A stretch of DNA of 64,000 bases from NCBI RefSeq assembly GCF_001938565.1, contig NZ_MSYM01000013.1, forward strand, positions 807,496-871,495, in the 5' to 3' direction. This document shows positions 17,596 through 26,634 of the stretch, piece by piece. This DNA is from Rhodoferax antarcticus ANT.BR. Its GTDB lineage: Bacteria > Pseudomonadota > Gammaproteobacteria > Burkholderiales > Burkholderiaceae_C. The notes beneath the pieces were generated by a model. It worked only from the letters and a program-made list of their open reading frames with translations, was not told the origin of the DNA and ran no database searches. The position numbers and the translations under genes are program-made. The first letter of the stretch is position 1. Every line of letters starts with the position of its first letter.

Positions 17596-19773
17596 TCAGG
17601 CGCCCCAGCGCAGCTGCTGAAATTCGCGGCGCAGGGTGCTGAGCTGGCGCGGTAAGGCGCCGCGCTCGGGTGCGCTAGCGTAGCGCAGCGCTTCTAGGCG
17701 CAGCAGCCAGTCGGCAAAGGCCTGTGCGTCGGGGTGGCTACCTTGCTGGCTAGCGGCCTGGGTATCAGCCTGAATATCAGCCTGGATAGCGGTGTGGATA
17801 GCGGTGTGGATAGCGGTGTGGGTCGCGGGCCGGGTATCCAGTGGGCTATTGGGCTCGATGGGCGCGCGGTTGCTGGCGGGTTGAACCAACTGCTGGGCCA
17901 GTTGGCGTGGCGTGGCGTGGTCGGGCGGGGTGATTGCGGCGCGTTGCAGGCGGCTTCTGGCTTGCGCCAGCAGCCGCAACCACGGGTCTTGCCGGTGCCG
18001 CCCCCAGGCGCTCCAGGCAACACCGCCCAGACTGACGGTGACCACAATGGCGCACAGCAGGTAAATCAGGTCTTCCCAGCTGGGCGACTCAAAACCGAGG
18101 TCTTTGAGCAGATTGAGCTGGCTGGCTTGGGTGTAATTCAGCACCCACTGGTTCCAGCGGTTGTTGACCGCCTCCCAGGTGGCGCGCAAATTCAGGGCAA
18201 AGCGCGGGCTGACCGTGCCCAGAATCGCGCTGGCAAGGGCGCCGCGCGGCGCTTCCAGCCGGGCAAAGGTGCCGGTGCGCGACGGTGCCACCACCGAGGT
18301 GGGGTCCACGCGCACCCAGCCCTGGCCAGACAACCAGACCTCGGCCCAGGCGTGGGCATCGCTCTGGCGCACCGTCCAGAAGCCATCCACAGGGTTGCGC
18401 TGGCCGCCCTGGTAGCCGGTAACCACCCGCGCGGGTACGTTGGCAGCACGCATCAGGATGACGAAGCTGGCGGCAATGTGTTCGCAAAATCCGGCCTTGC
18501 GGTCAAACCAGAACTCGTCGGCACTGTCACGCCCGTACAGGCCGGGCTCCAGCGTGTAGACATAACCGCCGGTGCGCAGCCGTTCCAGCGCGGCTTTGAC
18601 CAGCGCTTCGCCCCAGGGGCCACCCGCTGGCGCGGATGCGGTGAGCTCTTGCGCCAGCGCGCGGGTGCGCGGGTTAAAGCCTTGCGGCAGCGCCAGATAT
18701 GGTGTCAGGCTGGCTTCAAGCGTGAGCGGGCCGTAGCTGAACTGCGGGTAACTGGTGGCCTGGTAGCGCAGTAGCTCGGTGGCGTTGCGGTCTTGCAGCC
18801 ACTGCAGCTCGGCGGTCATGCGGGCGCGGCCCTGCGCCAGATCAGGCGCGGTGGGGGTGGCGTCCAGCGTCAACAGCCAAGGCCTATGGTTGGGCTCCAG
18901 CGTGACCTGGTAACGCACCGCCAGGCCTTGCACCTTGAGCTGGGCATCTTCGCCGCGCAGCAGGCCAAAACCTTCGGTGGGGCGCCAGCGCAGGCCGTCA
19001 AAGTTCGACAACACCGGGCCGCGAAAGTACAGCGCGCTTTGCGCAGGTGGCTCACCTTCAAAGGCAATCCGCATGGCCACGCTGTCGTCCAGCGCCAGGC
19101 TGGCGATGTTGCCCACCGTCATCTCGGCTGACAAACCGCTGCGCCCGGTCATGGCATCGCCGGGCAGGCCCCACAGCGGCGCCATGCGCGGAAACAGCAG
19201 GAACAGCGCCACCATGATCGGCGCCCCCAGCAGCGTCATGCCGCCCGCAATGCGTGCGGCGTGCCACAAGGGCGGGCGGCCCACCGGCATGTGGGCGTTG
19301 ACCAGCGCGGTGAGCAGGCCCAGCAGGGCGACCAGCATGCCGGCGGCGGTCAAGAGTGACTGCGAGTAGAAAAAATTCGTCAGCATCAAGAAAAAGCTGA
19401 GGAAAAACACCACAAATGCGTCACGCTGTGCCCGCAGCTCCAGGGTTTTGAGCGCCAGTAACACCACCACCAGCGTCACCCCGGCGTCACGCCCGAGCAG
19501 GGTTTTGAACGAGATCAGCGTGGCAGCCACGGCAAAAGCCAGCAGGCCCAGACGCCACCACTTGCCCGGCAGCGGCTGGCCGCGCCAGGCCAGCACACCG
19601 CGCCACAGGATCACCACGCCGGTGAAGGCGCCGCACCACAGCGGCAACTCACCCAGCATGGGGGCCACCACCCAGCCGATCACGCCCAGCATGAACAAGG
19701 TGTCGCGCGCCTCGCGCGGCAGGTGGGTCAGGGCGGCGGGCAGCTTCATGCTCTGGGGTAGCTTTATTGCCAT
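17596..19773 (-). CDS. TgpA-like transmembrane transglutaminase (DUF3488, DUF4129)
   Basis: 725 residues from ATG 19773. A longer open frame reaches 19965 but lies over the DUF58 gene; the ATG at 19773 is 5 nt after that gene's stop. About six N-terminal transmembrane helices (DUF3488) are followed by a transglutaminase core with the triad in KAGFCEHIAASFVILMRAAN (Cys), SDAHAWAEVWL (His) and GWVRVDPTSVV (Asp), another helix and a DUF4129-like tail. The essential homologue TgpA of Pseudomonas aeruginosa works at the periplasmic face of the inner membrane; the substrate is unknown. The tail carries a 12-nt tandem repeat giving HTAI and QADI units. Operon with moxR and DUF58. Confidence 0.93.
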   Translation of the reverse strand: MAIKLPQSMKLPAALTHLPREARDTLFMLGVIGWVVAPMLGELPLWCGAFTGVVILWRGVLAWRGQPLPGKWWRLGLLAFAVAATLISFKTLLGRDAGVTLVVVLLALKTLELRAQRDAFVVFFLSFFLMLTNFFYSQSLLTAAGMLVALLGLLTALVNAHMPVGRPPLWHAARIAGGMTLLGAPIMVALFLLFPRMAPLWGLPGDAMTGRSGLSAEMTVGNIASLALDDSVAMRIAFEGEPPAQSALYFRGPVLSNFDGLRWRPTEGFGLLRGEDAQLKVQGLAVRYQVTLEPNHRPWLLTLDATPTAPDLAQGRARMTAELQWLQDRNATELLRYQATSYPQFSYGPLTLEASLTPYLALPQGFNPRTRALAQELTASAPAGGPWGEALVKAALERLRTGGYVYTLEPGLYGRDSADEFWFDRKAGFCEHIAASFVILMRAANVPARVVTGYQGGQRNPVDGFWTVRQSDAHAWAEVWLSGQGWVRVDPTSVVAPSRTGTFARLEAPRGALASAILGTVSPRFALNLRATWEAVNNRWNQWVLNYTQASQLNLLKDLGFESPSWEDLIYLLCAIVVTVSLGGVAWSAWGRHRQDPWLRLLAQARSRLQRAAITPPDHATPRQLAQQLVQPASNRAPIEPNSPLDTRPATHTAIHTAIHTAIQADIQADTQAASQQGSHPDAQAFADWLLRLEALRYASAPERGALPRQLSTLRREFQQLRWGA
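17763..17822 (+). repeat. 12-nt tandem repeat in the tgpA-like gene
   Basis: Five 12-nt units: two of the TATCAGCCTGRA type then three of the TAGCGGTGTGGR type. On the minus strand they encode HTAI three times and QADI twice. The copy number may vary between strains because the units keep the reading frame. Confidence 0.8.
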
Positions 19774-19778
19774 GACGG

Positions 19779-20825
19779 TCAGGCCAAGGCCAGAGCCCGC
19801 AGGCAGCGCTGTAGGTGCGCCGGGCCGTGGTCGGCGGCGATGTCGTGCCCACCCAGACGCAGGCCGTAGCGCAGACCCAGCTGGTCGGCCCGCAGCACCC
19901 AGGCGCACAAGCGGCTGAGCTGCTGCTCGGTATGTTGCAGCCCGGTGAGGGTGCGGTCCAGCCACAGGTCGTGCTGCTGCGCTGCCACGCTGTCGCGGCT
20001 CACCAGCTCGCCGGTTTTGGCAGCTTTTTTCCAGAGGATGTTTTTCAGCGCGTCGCCGCGCCGATAGGGCCGAAAACTGTCGGGCTCGCCGTGATGGTGT
20101 GGTGCGGTGCGGGTCAGGCCGTGTTCAGCCTCTGAGGCGTCATCGGGCAGCGGCGGTGGCCGGGCCTCGGGCTGCGGGTACACCAGCAGCTGCGCGGCGG
20201 GGCGCCAAAGTGTCCAGACCCGAAACGTGCCCAGCGGAAACAGCGTTTGCACGCTTAGCGTCGGTAAAGGGTGCAGGCCGCGCTGCGTGGCTGGCCAGGC
20301 CAGATGCACATTGGCGCTGCCTTGAGCGGCCACATCGGTGTGGACCCATTGCTTGGCGTTGCTCACGGTCAGCCCAAGGGCATAGCGCTGGCGTTTGGAA
20401 GTATTTAAAAGTTTGATGCCAAATTGGGCTGTAGCCCCCGAGAATACTGCGTCAGGCGCTCCTAAAGTAAGAGTCATCCCACGCAGGTTGGCATGGCTCA
20501 CATGCATCGCCACCACCGCGCAACCGGCCAACAGAAAGGTCAGCAGGTAGCCTAAATTGAGCTGGTAGTTGATCGATGCCACCAGCAGCACCAGCAAGGT
20601 GGCCCCCAGCATCAGCCCGGCACGGGTGGGCAGGATGTAGACGTTGCGCTGCGTCAGCGTCACGCTGTCGGCCAGCGGCATGCGTGATTGCCACCAGCGG
20701 TCAAACCGCGCCCGCACCCGTGCAATCGGGTTCCATGCCAAGGAATCCGTGGACTCGGATTGACCAGACCACTGTGTGTGCCCCTTTGAAGGGGATACAC
20801 CTGAGGCGCTTCCGATGCGTGTCAT
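19779..20825 (-). CDS. DUF58 domain protein
   Basis: 348 residues. Two transmembrane helices near residues 70-110 precede the DUF58 signature DSFRPYRRGDALKNILWKKA. The family is nearly always encoded with MoxR ATPases and vWA or transglutaminase proteins, as here. Its ATG overlaps the moxR stop by one base and its stop is 5 nt from the TgpA-like start. It is probably an adaptor acting with the MoxR chaperone at the membrane. The stretch near 20405-20435 may contain a decayed copy of the dispersed repeat. The exact function of DUF58 is unknown. Confidence 0.92.
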   Translation of the reverse strand: MTRIGSASGVSPSKGHTQWSGQSESTDSLAWNPIARVRARFDRWWQSRMPLADSVTLTQRNVYILPTRAGLMLGATLLVLLVASINYQLNLGYLLTFLLAGCAVVAMHVSHANLRGMTLTLGAPDAVFSGATAQFGIKLLNTSKRQRYALGLTVSNAKQWVHTDVAAQGSANVHLAWPATQRGLHPLPTLSVQTLFPLGTFRVWTLWRPAAQLLVYPQPEARPPPLPDDASEAEHGLTRTAPHHHGEPDSFRPYRRGDALKNILWKKAAKTGELVSRDSVAAQQHDLWLDRTLTGLQHTEQQLSRLCAWVLRADQLGLRYGLRLGGHDIAADHGPAHLQRCLRALALA

Positions 20826-21745
20826 TACGGCAGGGGGGTAGCGCCGAGCATGGCGCGCACCTGCTCCACCGCGCCACGGCCTGCGTCGCCAGTGGGGATC
20901 AGCCGGTGGGCAATGGTTTGCGGCAGGATCGCGCGCACGTCGTCAGGCGCAACATAGGTGCGCCCGCTCAGCAAGGCGCGGGCCTTGGCGGCGCGCAGTA
21001 CGGCAATACCGGCGCGCGGGCTCAGGCCCTGCACAAACCAGCGTCCTGAGCGGGTGGCGGCCAGCAAATCCTGCACATAGTCGAGCAGCGGGTCGGCAGC
21101 GTGCACGGCCAGCACCTGGTGCTGCAGTATCAACAGCTCTTCTGGGGTGAGCAGGCTGGGCAATGCATGCACCAGGTCACGCCGGTCAGTACCGCTGAGC
21201 AGCAGCCGCTCGGCGCCACGGTCCGGGTAACCGAGCGAGATGCGCATCAGAAACCGGTCCAGCTGCGACTCGGGCAGTGCGTAAGTGCCGGCCTGATCCA
21301 TCGGGTTTTGGGTGGCAATGACGAAAAATGGCAAGGGCAGGGGGCGCGTTTCACCCTCTATGGTGACCTGTTTTTCTTCCATGGCCTCAAGCAGCGCACT
21401 CTGCGTTTTGGGGCTGGCTCGGTTGATCTCATCGGCCAGCAGCACTTGGGCAAACAGTGGGCCGGGGTGGAACACAAAGGCGTCTTTGCCGCGCTCAAAA
21501 ACCGACACACCCAGCAAGTCGCTGGGCATCAGGTCGGCGGTAAATTGCACCCGGGAAAAAGCCAGGCCAAAGGTGCGCGCCAAAGCATGGGCCAGCGTGG
21601 TTTTGCCGACGCCCGGCACGTCTTCAATCAGCAGGTGGCCCCCAGCGAGCAAACACGCCACACAATCTTGTGTCTGCTCGTATTTGCCCACAATCACCGT
21701 GTTAAGCTGATCGACCAAGGCTGTAAGTTTTGCTTGTATATCCAT
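20825..21745 (-). CDS. MoxR-family AAA+ ATPase
   Basis: 306 residues. Walker A is DVPGVGKTTLAHAL, Walker B is LLADEINRASPKTQSALLEA, and a sensor region reads FFVIATQNPMDQAGTYALPE. MoxR ATPases are chaperone-like and help in the maturation of protein complexes. It is the first gene of the moxR - DUF58 - tgpA-like - mltB cluster. It is divergent from the deacetylase gene, with only 43 bp between the two start codons, so their promoters must overlap. Confidence 0.95.
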   Translation of the reverse strand: MDIQAKLTALVDQLNTVIVGKYEQTQDCVACLLAGGHLLIEDVPGVGKTTLAHALARTFGLAFSRVQFTADLMPSDLLGVSVFERGKDAFVFHPGPLFAQVLLADEINRASPKTQSALLEAMEEKQVTIEGETRPLPLPFFVIATQNPMDQAGTYALPESQLDRFLMRISLGYPDRGAERLLLSGTDRRDLVHALPSLLTPEELLILQHQVLAVHAADPLLDYVQDLLAATRSGRWFVQGLSPRAGIAVLRAAKARALLSGRTYVAPDDVRAILPQTIAHRLIPTGDAGRGAVEQVRAMLGATPLP

Positions 21746-21788
21746 CAGGTGACCTTACCAAAAAATCAAATCCAGGAGACAACCGTTT

Positions 21789-22742
21789 ATGACAATGACC
21801 GGATACTTTACTCACCCCAGCTTTCGCAAACATGAAATGGGCCCTGGCCACCCCGAATGCCCTGAACGGCTTGATGCCATTGATGACCGCCTGCTGATCT
21901 CGGGTCTGGATGTGGCGCTGGACCGCCGCGAAGCCACCCCGGCGTCCACCTCTGACATTGAACTTGCCCATGGTCGCATGTACATAGCGGCGATTCGCGG
22001 CCTGAACGCCGAGCTGACGGAAGAAATAGCTGCCGGTGGTGCCGAGCATCTGCAGATTGACCCCGACACCAGCATCAACATCCACACCTGGACAGCGGCG
22101 CTGCATGCTGCCGGTGCCGCCACCGACGCGGTGGACGCGGTGCTGGCGGGCGAGATGAACACCGCGTTTTGCGCCGTGCGCCCACCCGGCCACCATGCCT
22201 GCCGCGACAAGGCGGGAGGGTTTTGTTTCTTCAACAACGTGGCGATTGCCGCCAAATATGCGCTGGAGCGCCACAACTTGAAGCGTGTGGCGATTGTTGA
22301 CTTTGACGTGCACCACGGCAACGGCACCGAAGACATCGTCAAGGGGGATGACCGCATCCTGATGGTGAGCTTTTACCAGCACCCGTTTTACCCGCTGGAC
22401 TGGGCGCATTCTGATGCCTCGAATCTGGTCAACCTGCCGGTGCCGGCCTACACCAAGGGCATGGACATCCGCGAGATGATCGAAGCCGCCTGGATGCCGC
22501 GCCTGGAAGAGTTCGAGCCCGAGCTGATTGTGATCAGCGCCGGGTTCGATGCGCACCGCGAGGACGACATGGGCCAGCTCGGCCTGGTGGAGAGTGACTA
22601 CGCCTGGATGACCACCCGCATCATGGATGTGGCACGGCGCCACGCCAAGGGCCGCGTGATCAGCTGCCTAGAAGGTGGTTATGTGATGAGTGCGCTGGCC
22701 CGCAGCGTGGAGGCGCATATCCGGGTTATGGCCGATGTCTGA
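21789..22742 (+). CDS. Histone deacetylase superfamily protein
   Basis: 317 residues. Motifs of the HDAC/AcuC/acetylpolyamine amidohydrolase fold are GPGHPECPERLDAI, RPPGHHACRDKAGGFCFFNN (tandem His) and VDFDVHHGNGTEDI (zinc ligands Asp and His), with a further Asp in SAGFDAHREDDMGQLGL. It is probably a zinc-dependent deacetylase of lysine, a polyamine or a small acetylated metabolite. The AGGAGA sequence about 14 nt before the ATG is a plausible ribosome site. It lies upstream of etfBA. Confidence 0.95.
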   Translation: MTMTGYFTHPSFRKHEMGPGHPECPERLDAIDDRLLISGLDVALDRREATPASTSDIELAHGRMYIAAIRGLNAELTEEIAAGGAEHLQIDPDTSINIHTWTAALHAAGAATDAVDAVLAGEMNTAFCAVRPPGHHACRDKAGGFCFFNNVAIAAKYALERHNLKRVAIVDFDVHHGNGTEDIVKGDDRILMVSFYQHPFYPLDWAHSDASNLVNLPVPAYTKGMDIREMIEAAWMPRLEEFEPELIVISAGFDAHREDDMGQLGLVESDYAWMTTRIMDVARRHAKGRVISCLEGGYVMSALARSVEAHIRVMADV

Positions 22743-22770
22743 GGCGCCATCTGGCGACTTGCAGACCTGG

Positions 22771-22826
22771 TTGTCGGCGCGTGCTCGGCGTTGCCTATAA
22801 TTAAAAAGCACGATCGTTCTTTTAAT
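22771..22826 (+). promoter_or_regulatory. Probable etfB promoter with palindromic operator
   Basis: A perfect TATAAT lies at 22796-22801, with TTGTCG at 22771-22776 as a weak -35 (19-bp spacing). Directly after the -10 box is a near-perfect palindrome at 22800-22826 centred on ACGATCGT (22810-22817), flanked by AAAAAGC and TTCTTTT. Its position over the transcription start suggests a repressor site. The form resembles TetR-family operators of fatty-acid regulators such as FadP or PsrA; the regulator identity is inference. Confidence 0.6.
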
Positions 22827-22890
22827 GGATTTTCCCTGGATTGTCGTTTTGGCAACCAAGCTGACAAGCCGGGCCGCATAAAATGATTGC

Positions 22891-22908
22891 GTTGACGTAC
22901 ACGTCAAC
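22891..22908 (+). promoter_or_regulatory. Second palindromic operator upstream of etfB
   Basis: GTTGACGTACACGTCAAC: perfect 8-bp arms around AC. It resembles the operators reported for LiuR, the MerR-family regulator of branched-chain amino acid breakdown. It lies 61 bp before the etfB start, so it is in the probable 5' untranslated region. Confidence 0.5.
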
Positions 22909-22969
22909 CTGTCTGGCGTGCTCACGGTGTTTCATGAGCCTTTAATTATTACTTTGGAGAGACGTTTTT

Positions 22970-23719
22970 ATGAAAGTCCTGGTCGCAGTCAAACGCGTGG
23001 TGGACTACAACGTGAAGGTCCGAGTCAAGTCGGACAACACCGCTGTAGACATTGCCAACGTCAAAATGAGCATGAACCCGTTTGACGAAATCGCCATCGA
23101 AGAAGCCGTGCGCTTGAAGGAAAAAGGTATCGCCACAGAAATCATCGCGGTATCTTGTGGCGTCACCCAATGTCAGGAAACCCTGCGTACTGCCATGGCC
23201 ATTGGTGCTGACCGCGCCATTCTGGTGGAAACCACGGTTGAACTGCAACCCCTGGCCGTGGCCAAACTGCTCAAGGCGGTGATGGACAAGGAACAACCCG
23301 GCCTGGTCATTCTGGGCAAGCAAGCCATTGACGATGACTGCAACCAGACCGGCCAGATGCTTGCCGCCCTGGCGGATCTGCCGCAAGTCACCTGCGCCAG
23401 CAAGATTGAGGTGGTGGACGGCAAAGGCAATATCACCCGCGAAATTGATGGTGGTTCTGAAACCTTAAATGTCACTTTGCCAGCGGTCATGACTGCTGAC
23501 CTGCGCCTCAATGAGCCGCGCTACGTCACCTTGCCCAACATCATGAAGGCCAAGAAAAAGCCCATGGAAGTGATCAAGGCCGAAGACCTGGGGGTTGACC
23601 TGACGCCGCGCATCAAGACCCTGAAAGTCAGCGAGCCGCCCAAACGCAGCGCCGGTATCAAGGTGCCCGATGTGGCGACGCTGGTTGACAAGCTCAAAAA
23701 CGAAGCAAAAGTTATCTGA
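22970..23719 (+). CDS. etfB: Electron transfer flavoprotein beta subunit
   Basis: 249 residues, the usual EtfB length. It begins [20 protein letters not shown] and carries the EtfB signature region [20 protein letters not shown] and NIMKAKKKP. With EtfA it forms the FAD/AMP heterodimer that takes electrons from acyl-CoA dehydrogenases and passes them to ETF-ubiquinone oxidoreductase. GGAGAG lies 8 nt before the ATG. It starts an operon with etfA and is preceded by two operators. The acyl-CoA dehydrogenase gene after etfA fits as an electron donor. Confidence 0.98.
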   Translation: MKVLVAVKRVVDYNVKVRVKSDNTAVDIANVKMSMNPFDEIAIEEAVRLKEKGIATEIIAVSCGVTQCQETLRTAMAIGADRAILVETTVELQPLAVAKLLKAVMDKEQPGLVILGKQAIDDDCNQTGQMLAALADLPQVTCASKIEVVDGKGNITREIDGGSETLNVTLPAVMTADLRLNEPRYVTLPNIMKAKKKPMEVIKAEDLGVDLTPRIKTLKVSEPPKRSAGIKVPDVATLVDKLKNEAKVI

Positions 23720-23732
23720 AACCTTGCCGGAC

Positions 23733-23766
23733 GGACCAACATTTGCCAAGCAAATTTGCTCGGTCC
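23733..23766 (+). other. Hairpin between etfB and etfA
   Basis: GGACC (23733-23737) pairs with GGTCC (23762-23766), and inside it ATTTGC-CAA-GCAAAT (23741-23755) can pair. It may stabilise or attenuate the transcript between the two subunit genes; no T-run follows. Confidence 0.4.
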
Positions 23767-23787
23767 TCAACTGATTAAAGGCTCCCC

Positions 23788-24723
23788 ATGACCATTCTCG
23801 TTATTGCCGAACACGACAACACGTCCCTCAAGCCCGCCAGCCTGAACACCATCACCGCAGCCAGCGAGCTGGGCGGTGATGTGCATGTGCTGGTGGCTGG
23901 CCTCAACGCTGCCACCGTTGCCACTGCTGCTGCCCAGGTCGCCGGTGTCGCCAAGGTGCTGCATGTGGATGCCGACACTCTGGCCCACGGCGTAGCTGAA
24001 AACGTAGCCGCCCAGGTGGTGGCACTTGCTGGCAGTTACAGCCACATTCTGTTTGCCTCCACCGCATCGGGCAAAAACATTGCACCGCGGGTGGCTGCTT
24101 TGCTTGATGTGGCTCAGATTTCCGACCTGACCAAAGTGATCAGCGCCGACACCTTCGAGCGCCCGATCTACGCTGGCAACGCCATGGCCACCATACAGAG
24201 CGTCGATACGGTCAAGGTGATGACTGTGCGTACCACGGCTTTTGACGCTGCAGCCCAATCAGCGCAAGCGCCGGCAGCTATTGAAGTTGTAGCGTCTGTG
24301 GCTGTGGCTGGCAAAACCAGTTATATGGGCAGTGAAATCGCCAAAAACGACCGGCCCGAACTCACCGCCGCCAAGGTCATCGTCAGCGGTGGCCGTGCGC
24401 TGGGGTCGCAAGAGAAGTTCAATGCGGTCATGATCCCGCTGGCCGACAAGCTCGGTGCTGCAATTGGTGCCAGCCGTGCAGCGGTGGATGCCGGTTACGC
24501 ACCAAATGACTGGCAAGTGGGCCAGACCGGCAAGATCGTGGCGCCCCAGCTTTACATTGCTGCGGGCATCAGCGGGGCCATCCAGCATCTGGCCGGCATG
24601 AAAGACTCCAAGGTGATTGTGGCCATCAACAAAGACCCCGAGGCACCGATCTTCAGCGTGGCCGACTACGGCCTGGAGGCTGATTTGTTCACGGCGGTGC
24701 CTGAATTGGTCGCCGCCCTGTAA
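23788..24723 (+). CDS. etfA: Electron transfer flavoprotein alpha subunit
   Basis: 311 residues. The C-terminal FAD-binding signature is [20 protein letters not shown], followed by [32 protein letters not shown] is also typical. It pairs with EtfB in electron transfer from acyl-CoA oxidation to the quinone pool. A degraded copy of the dispersed repeat occurs in the variable linker between domains (residues about 154-169, [13 protein letters not shown]). A strong terminator follows the stop. Confidence 0.98.
   Translation: MTILVIAEHDNTSLKPASLNTITAASELGGDVHVLVAGLNAATVATAAAQVAGVAKVLHVDADTLAHGVAENVAAQVVALAGSYSHILFASTASGKNIAPRVAALLDVAQISDLTKVISADTFERPIYAGNAMATIQSVDTVKVMTVRTTAFDAAAQSAQAPAAIEVVASVAVAGKTSYMGSEIAKNDRPELTAAKVIVSGGRALGSQEKFNAVMIPLADKLGAAIGASRAAVDAGYAPNDWQVGQTGKIVAPQLYIAAGISGAIQHLAGMKDSKVIVAINKDPEAPIFSVADYGLEADLFTAVPELVAAL
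24246..24294 (-). repeat. Dispersed repeat, copy 6 (diverged, inside etfA)
   Basis: CAGCCCAATCAGCGCAAGCG then GGCAGCTATTGAAGTTGTAG on the plus strand. The AAGCG/AGCTATTGAA half is clear; the TCTAGCCC half is reduced. It is in frame in the domain linker. Confidence 0.5.
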
Positions 24724-24739
24724 GGCCAAGCGTCAACCA

Positions 24740-24765
24740 GGGCATCCGTGTGATGCCCTTTTTTT
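24740..24765 (+). terminator. Rho-independent terminator after etfA
   Basis: GGGCATC - CGTGT - GATGCCC forms a perfect 7-bp stem and is followed by seven T. It ends the etfBA operon and separates it from the acyl-CoA dehydrogenase gene. Confidence 0.93.
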
Positions 24766-24829
24766 ATGCCAGGCAGCCGCATTAAAGCGCAAGCCTACCT
24801 CAACGTTTCAACGTTTTTGGAGAAAGACC

Positions 24830-26620
24830 ATGAGTTACGCTGCCCCCCTGAAAGACATGCTTTTCAATATCAAATACCTGGCCGGTATTGATCAAATTCA
24901 GCAGCTGCCCGGCATGCAAGACGCGGGTTTGGACACGGCTCAGGCGGTGCTCGAAGAGGCGGCCAAGTTCAACGAGGGCGTGCTTTCACCCCTGAACTGG
25001 GCGGGTGACCAGAACCCCACCAGCTGGAAAGACGGTGTGGTCACTGCCACGCCGGGTTTTAAGGAGGCTTTTCAGCAGTTCACCGAAGCCGGTTGGCAAG
25101 GTTTGCAGCACCCGGTGGCGTATGGCGGCCAGGGCCTGCCCAAGTCCATTGGCGCATCGGTGGGTGAAATGCAGAACGCCGCCAACATGAGCTTTGCGCT
25201 GCTACCGTTACTGGCTGACGGCGCGATCGAGGCTTTATTGACCGCTGGCTCGCCAGAACTCAACGCCATTTACCTTGAAAAACTCGTCAGCGGCCAGTGG
25301 ACCGGCACCATGGACCTGACCGAGCCACAAGCGGGCAGTGACCTGGCAGCGGTGCGCACCCGCGCCGAGCCCCAGCCCGATGGCACTTACAAAATTGCGG
25401 GTACCAAGATCTTTATCACCTGGGGCGAGCATGAGCTGGCAGAAAACATCATTCACCTGGTGCTGGCGCGGGTGAATGGCGCACCGGCCGGGGTCAAGGG
25501 CATCAGCCTGTTTGTGGTGCCCAAATTCATGGTCAACGCCGACGGCACGCTGGGTGCGCGTAACGATGTGCATTGCGTCAGTATTGAGCACAAGCTGGGC
25601 ATCAAAGCCAGCCCAACCTGCGTGCTGCAGTATGGCGACAACGGTGGCGCGGCGGGTTACCTGGTGGGTCAGGTAAACCGCGGCCTGGAATACATGTTCA
25701 TCATGATGAACGCCGCGCGTTACGGCGTTGGCGTGCAAGGCATTGCGATTGCCGAGCGCGCCTACCAAAAGGCAGTGCAGTTTGCCACAGACCGCATCCA
25801 AAGCCGCCCGGTGGACGGTTCGCTGCCAGCGGCTGGCCCGATCATTCACCACCCGGATGTGAAACGCATGCTGATGACTATGCGCGCCTACACCGAAGGT
25901 TGCCGTGCGCTATCCAGTGTGGCTGCGGCGGCGTATGACGTAGCGCACCACAGCCCGGACGCCGAAGTAGCCGAGCAAAACGAGACTATTTACGAATTCA
26001 TGGTGCCGCTGATCAAGGGTTTCAGTACCGAGATGAGCCAGGAAGTCACCTCGCTGGGCGTGCAGGTACATGGCGGCATGGGTTTTATTGAAGAAACCGG
26101 CTGCGCCCAGTACTACCGTGACTCAAAAATCCTGACCATTTACGAAGGCACCACTGCCATCCAGGCGAATGACTTGGTCGGCCGCAAAACCGCCCGCGAT
26201 GGCGGCCAGACGGCCAAGGCGCTGGCACTGCAGGTGGAAACCACAGAAGCCGCCTTGACGGCACTCGCCACACCAGACGCGCTGGCCGTGGCCAAACGTC
26301 TGGCTGCGGCGCGCCTGGCATTTGTCGACGTGGTCAACTTCATGGCGGCAAATGCCAAGAGCAACCCCAATGACGCCTATGCGGGCAGCGTGCCGTATCT
26401 GATGCTGGCGGGCAATTTCATGGCGGGCTGGCAGATGGGCCGCGCTCTGCTGGTGGCCCATGAGGCGCTGCAGCGCGGTGAAGACACGGCGTTCATGCAG
26501 GCCAAAATCACCACAGCGCGTTTCTACGCTGACCACATCCTGACGAAGGTGCCCGGGCTGCGCGACAGCATTGTGGACGGCGCTGGCAGCGTCACGGCGC
26601 TGGCGCTGGACGCGTTCTGA
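24830..26620 (+). CDS. Acyl-CoA dehydrogenase with C-terminal extension (DmdC-like)
   Basis: 596 residues from ATG 24830, preceded by GGAGAAAG. The open frame extends back to 24617 inside etfA, but that part is not coding-like. Motifs are GTMDLTEPQAGSDLAAVRTR, TKIFITWGEHELAENIIH, QVHGGMGFIEETG and the catalytic-base motif IYEGTTAIQANDL. The length and C-terminal domain match the 3-methylmercaptopropionyl-CoA dehydrogenase (DmdC)/long acyl-CoA dehydrogenase branch. It oxidises an acyl-CoA with FAD and would pass electrons to EtfAB encoded just upstream. The true substrate is not determinable here. Confidence 0.95.
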   Translation: MSYAAPLKDMLFNIKYLAGIDQIQQLPGMQDAGLDTAQAVLEEAAKFNEGVLSPLNWAGDQNPTSWKDGVVTATPGFKEAFQQFTEAGWQGLQHPVAYGGQGLPKSIGASVGEMQNAANMSFALLPLLADGAIEALLTAGSPELNAIYLEKLVSGQWTGTMDLTEPQAGSDLAAVRTRAEPQPDGTYKIAGTKIFITWGEHELAENIIHLVLARVNGAPAGVKGISLFVVPKFMVNADGTLGARNDVHCVSIEHKLGIKASPTCVLQYGDNGGAAGYLVGQVNRGLEYMFIMMNAARYGVGVQGIAIAERAYQKAVQFATDRIQSRPVDGSLPAAGPIIHHPDVKRMLMTMRAYTEGCRALSSVAAAAYDVAHHSPDAEVAEQNETIYEFMVPLIKGFSTEMSQEVTSLGVQVHGGMGFIEETGCAQYYRDSKILTIYEGTTAIQANDLVGRKTARDGGQTAKALALQVETTEAALTALATPDALAVAKRLAAARLAFVDVVNFMAANAKSNPNDAYAGSVPYLMLAGNFMAGWQMGRALLVAHEALQRGEDTAFMQAKITTARFYADHILTKVPGLRDSIVDGAGSVTALALDAF

Positions 26621-26634
26621 CCTGAGGCCTGGTC

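Noticed and set aside
19773-19965. 64-residue N-terminal extension of the TgpA-like protein
   Set aside because: It is Arg/Pro/Ala-rich, overlaps the DUF58 coding region, and an ATG fits exactly after the DUF58 stop.
20405-20435. Possible further copy of the dispersed repeat in the DUF58 gene
   Set aside because: Only a CAAATTGGGCTGTAGCCCC-like half fits; the AAGCGCAAGCAGCTAT half is absent.
24246-24294. etfA repeat copy as a certain family member
   Set aside because: Kept only as a low-confidence repeat because the linker in EtfA proteins is naturally Ala-rich and could mimic the peptide.
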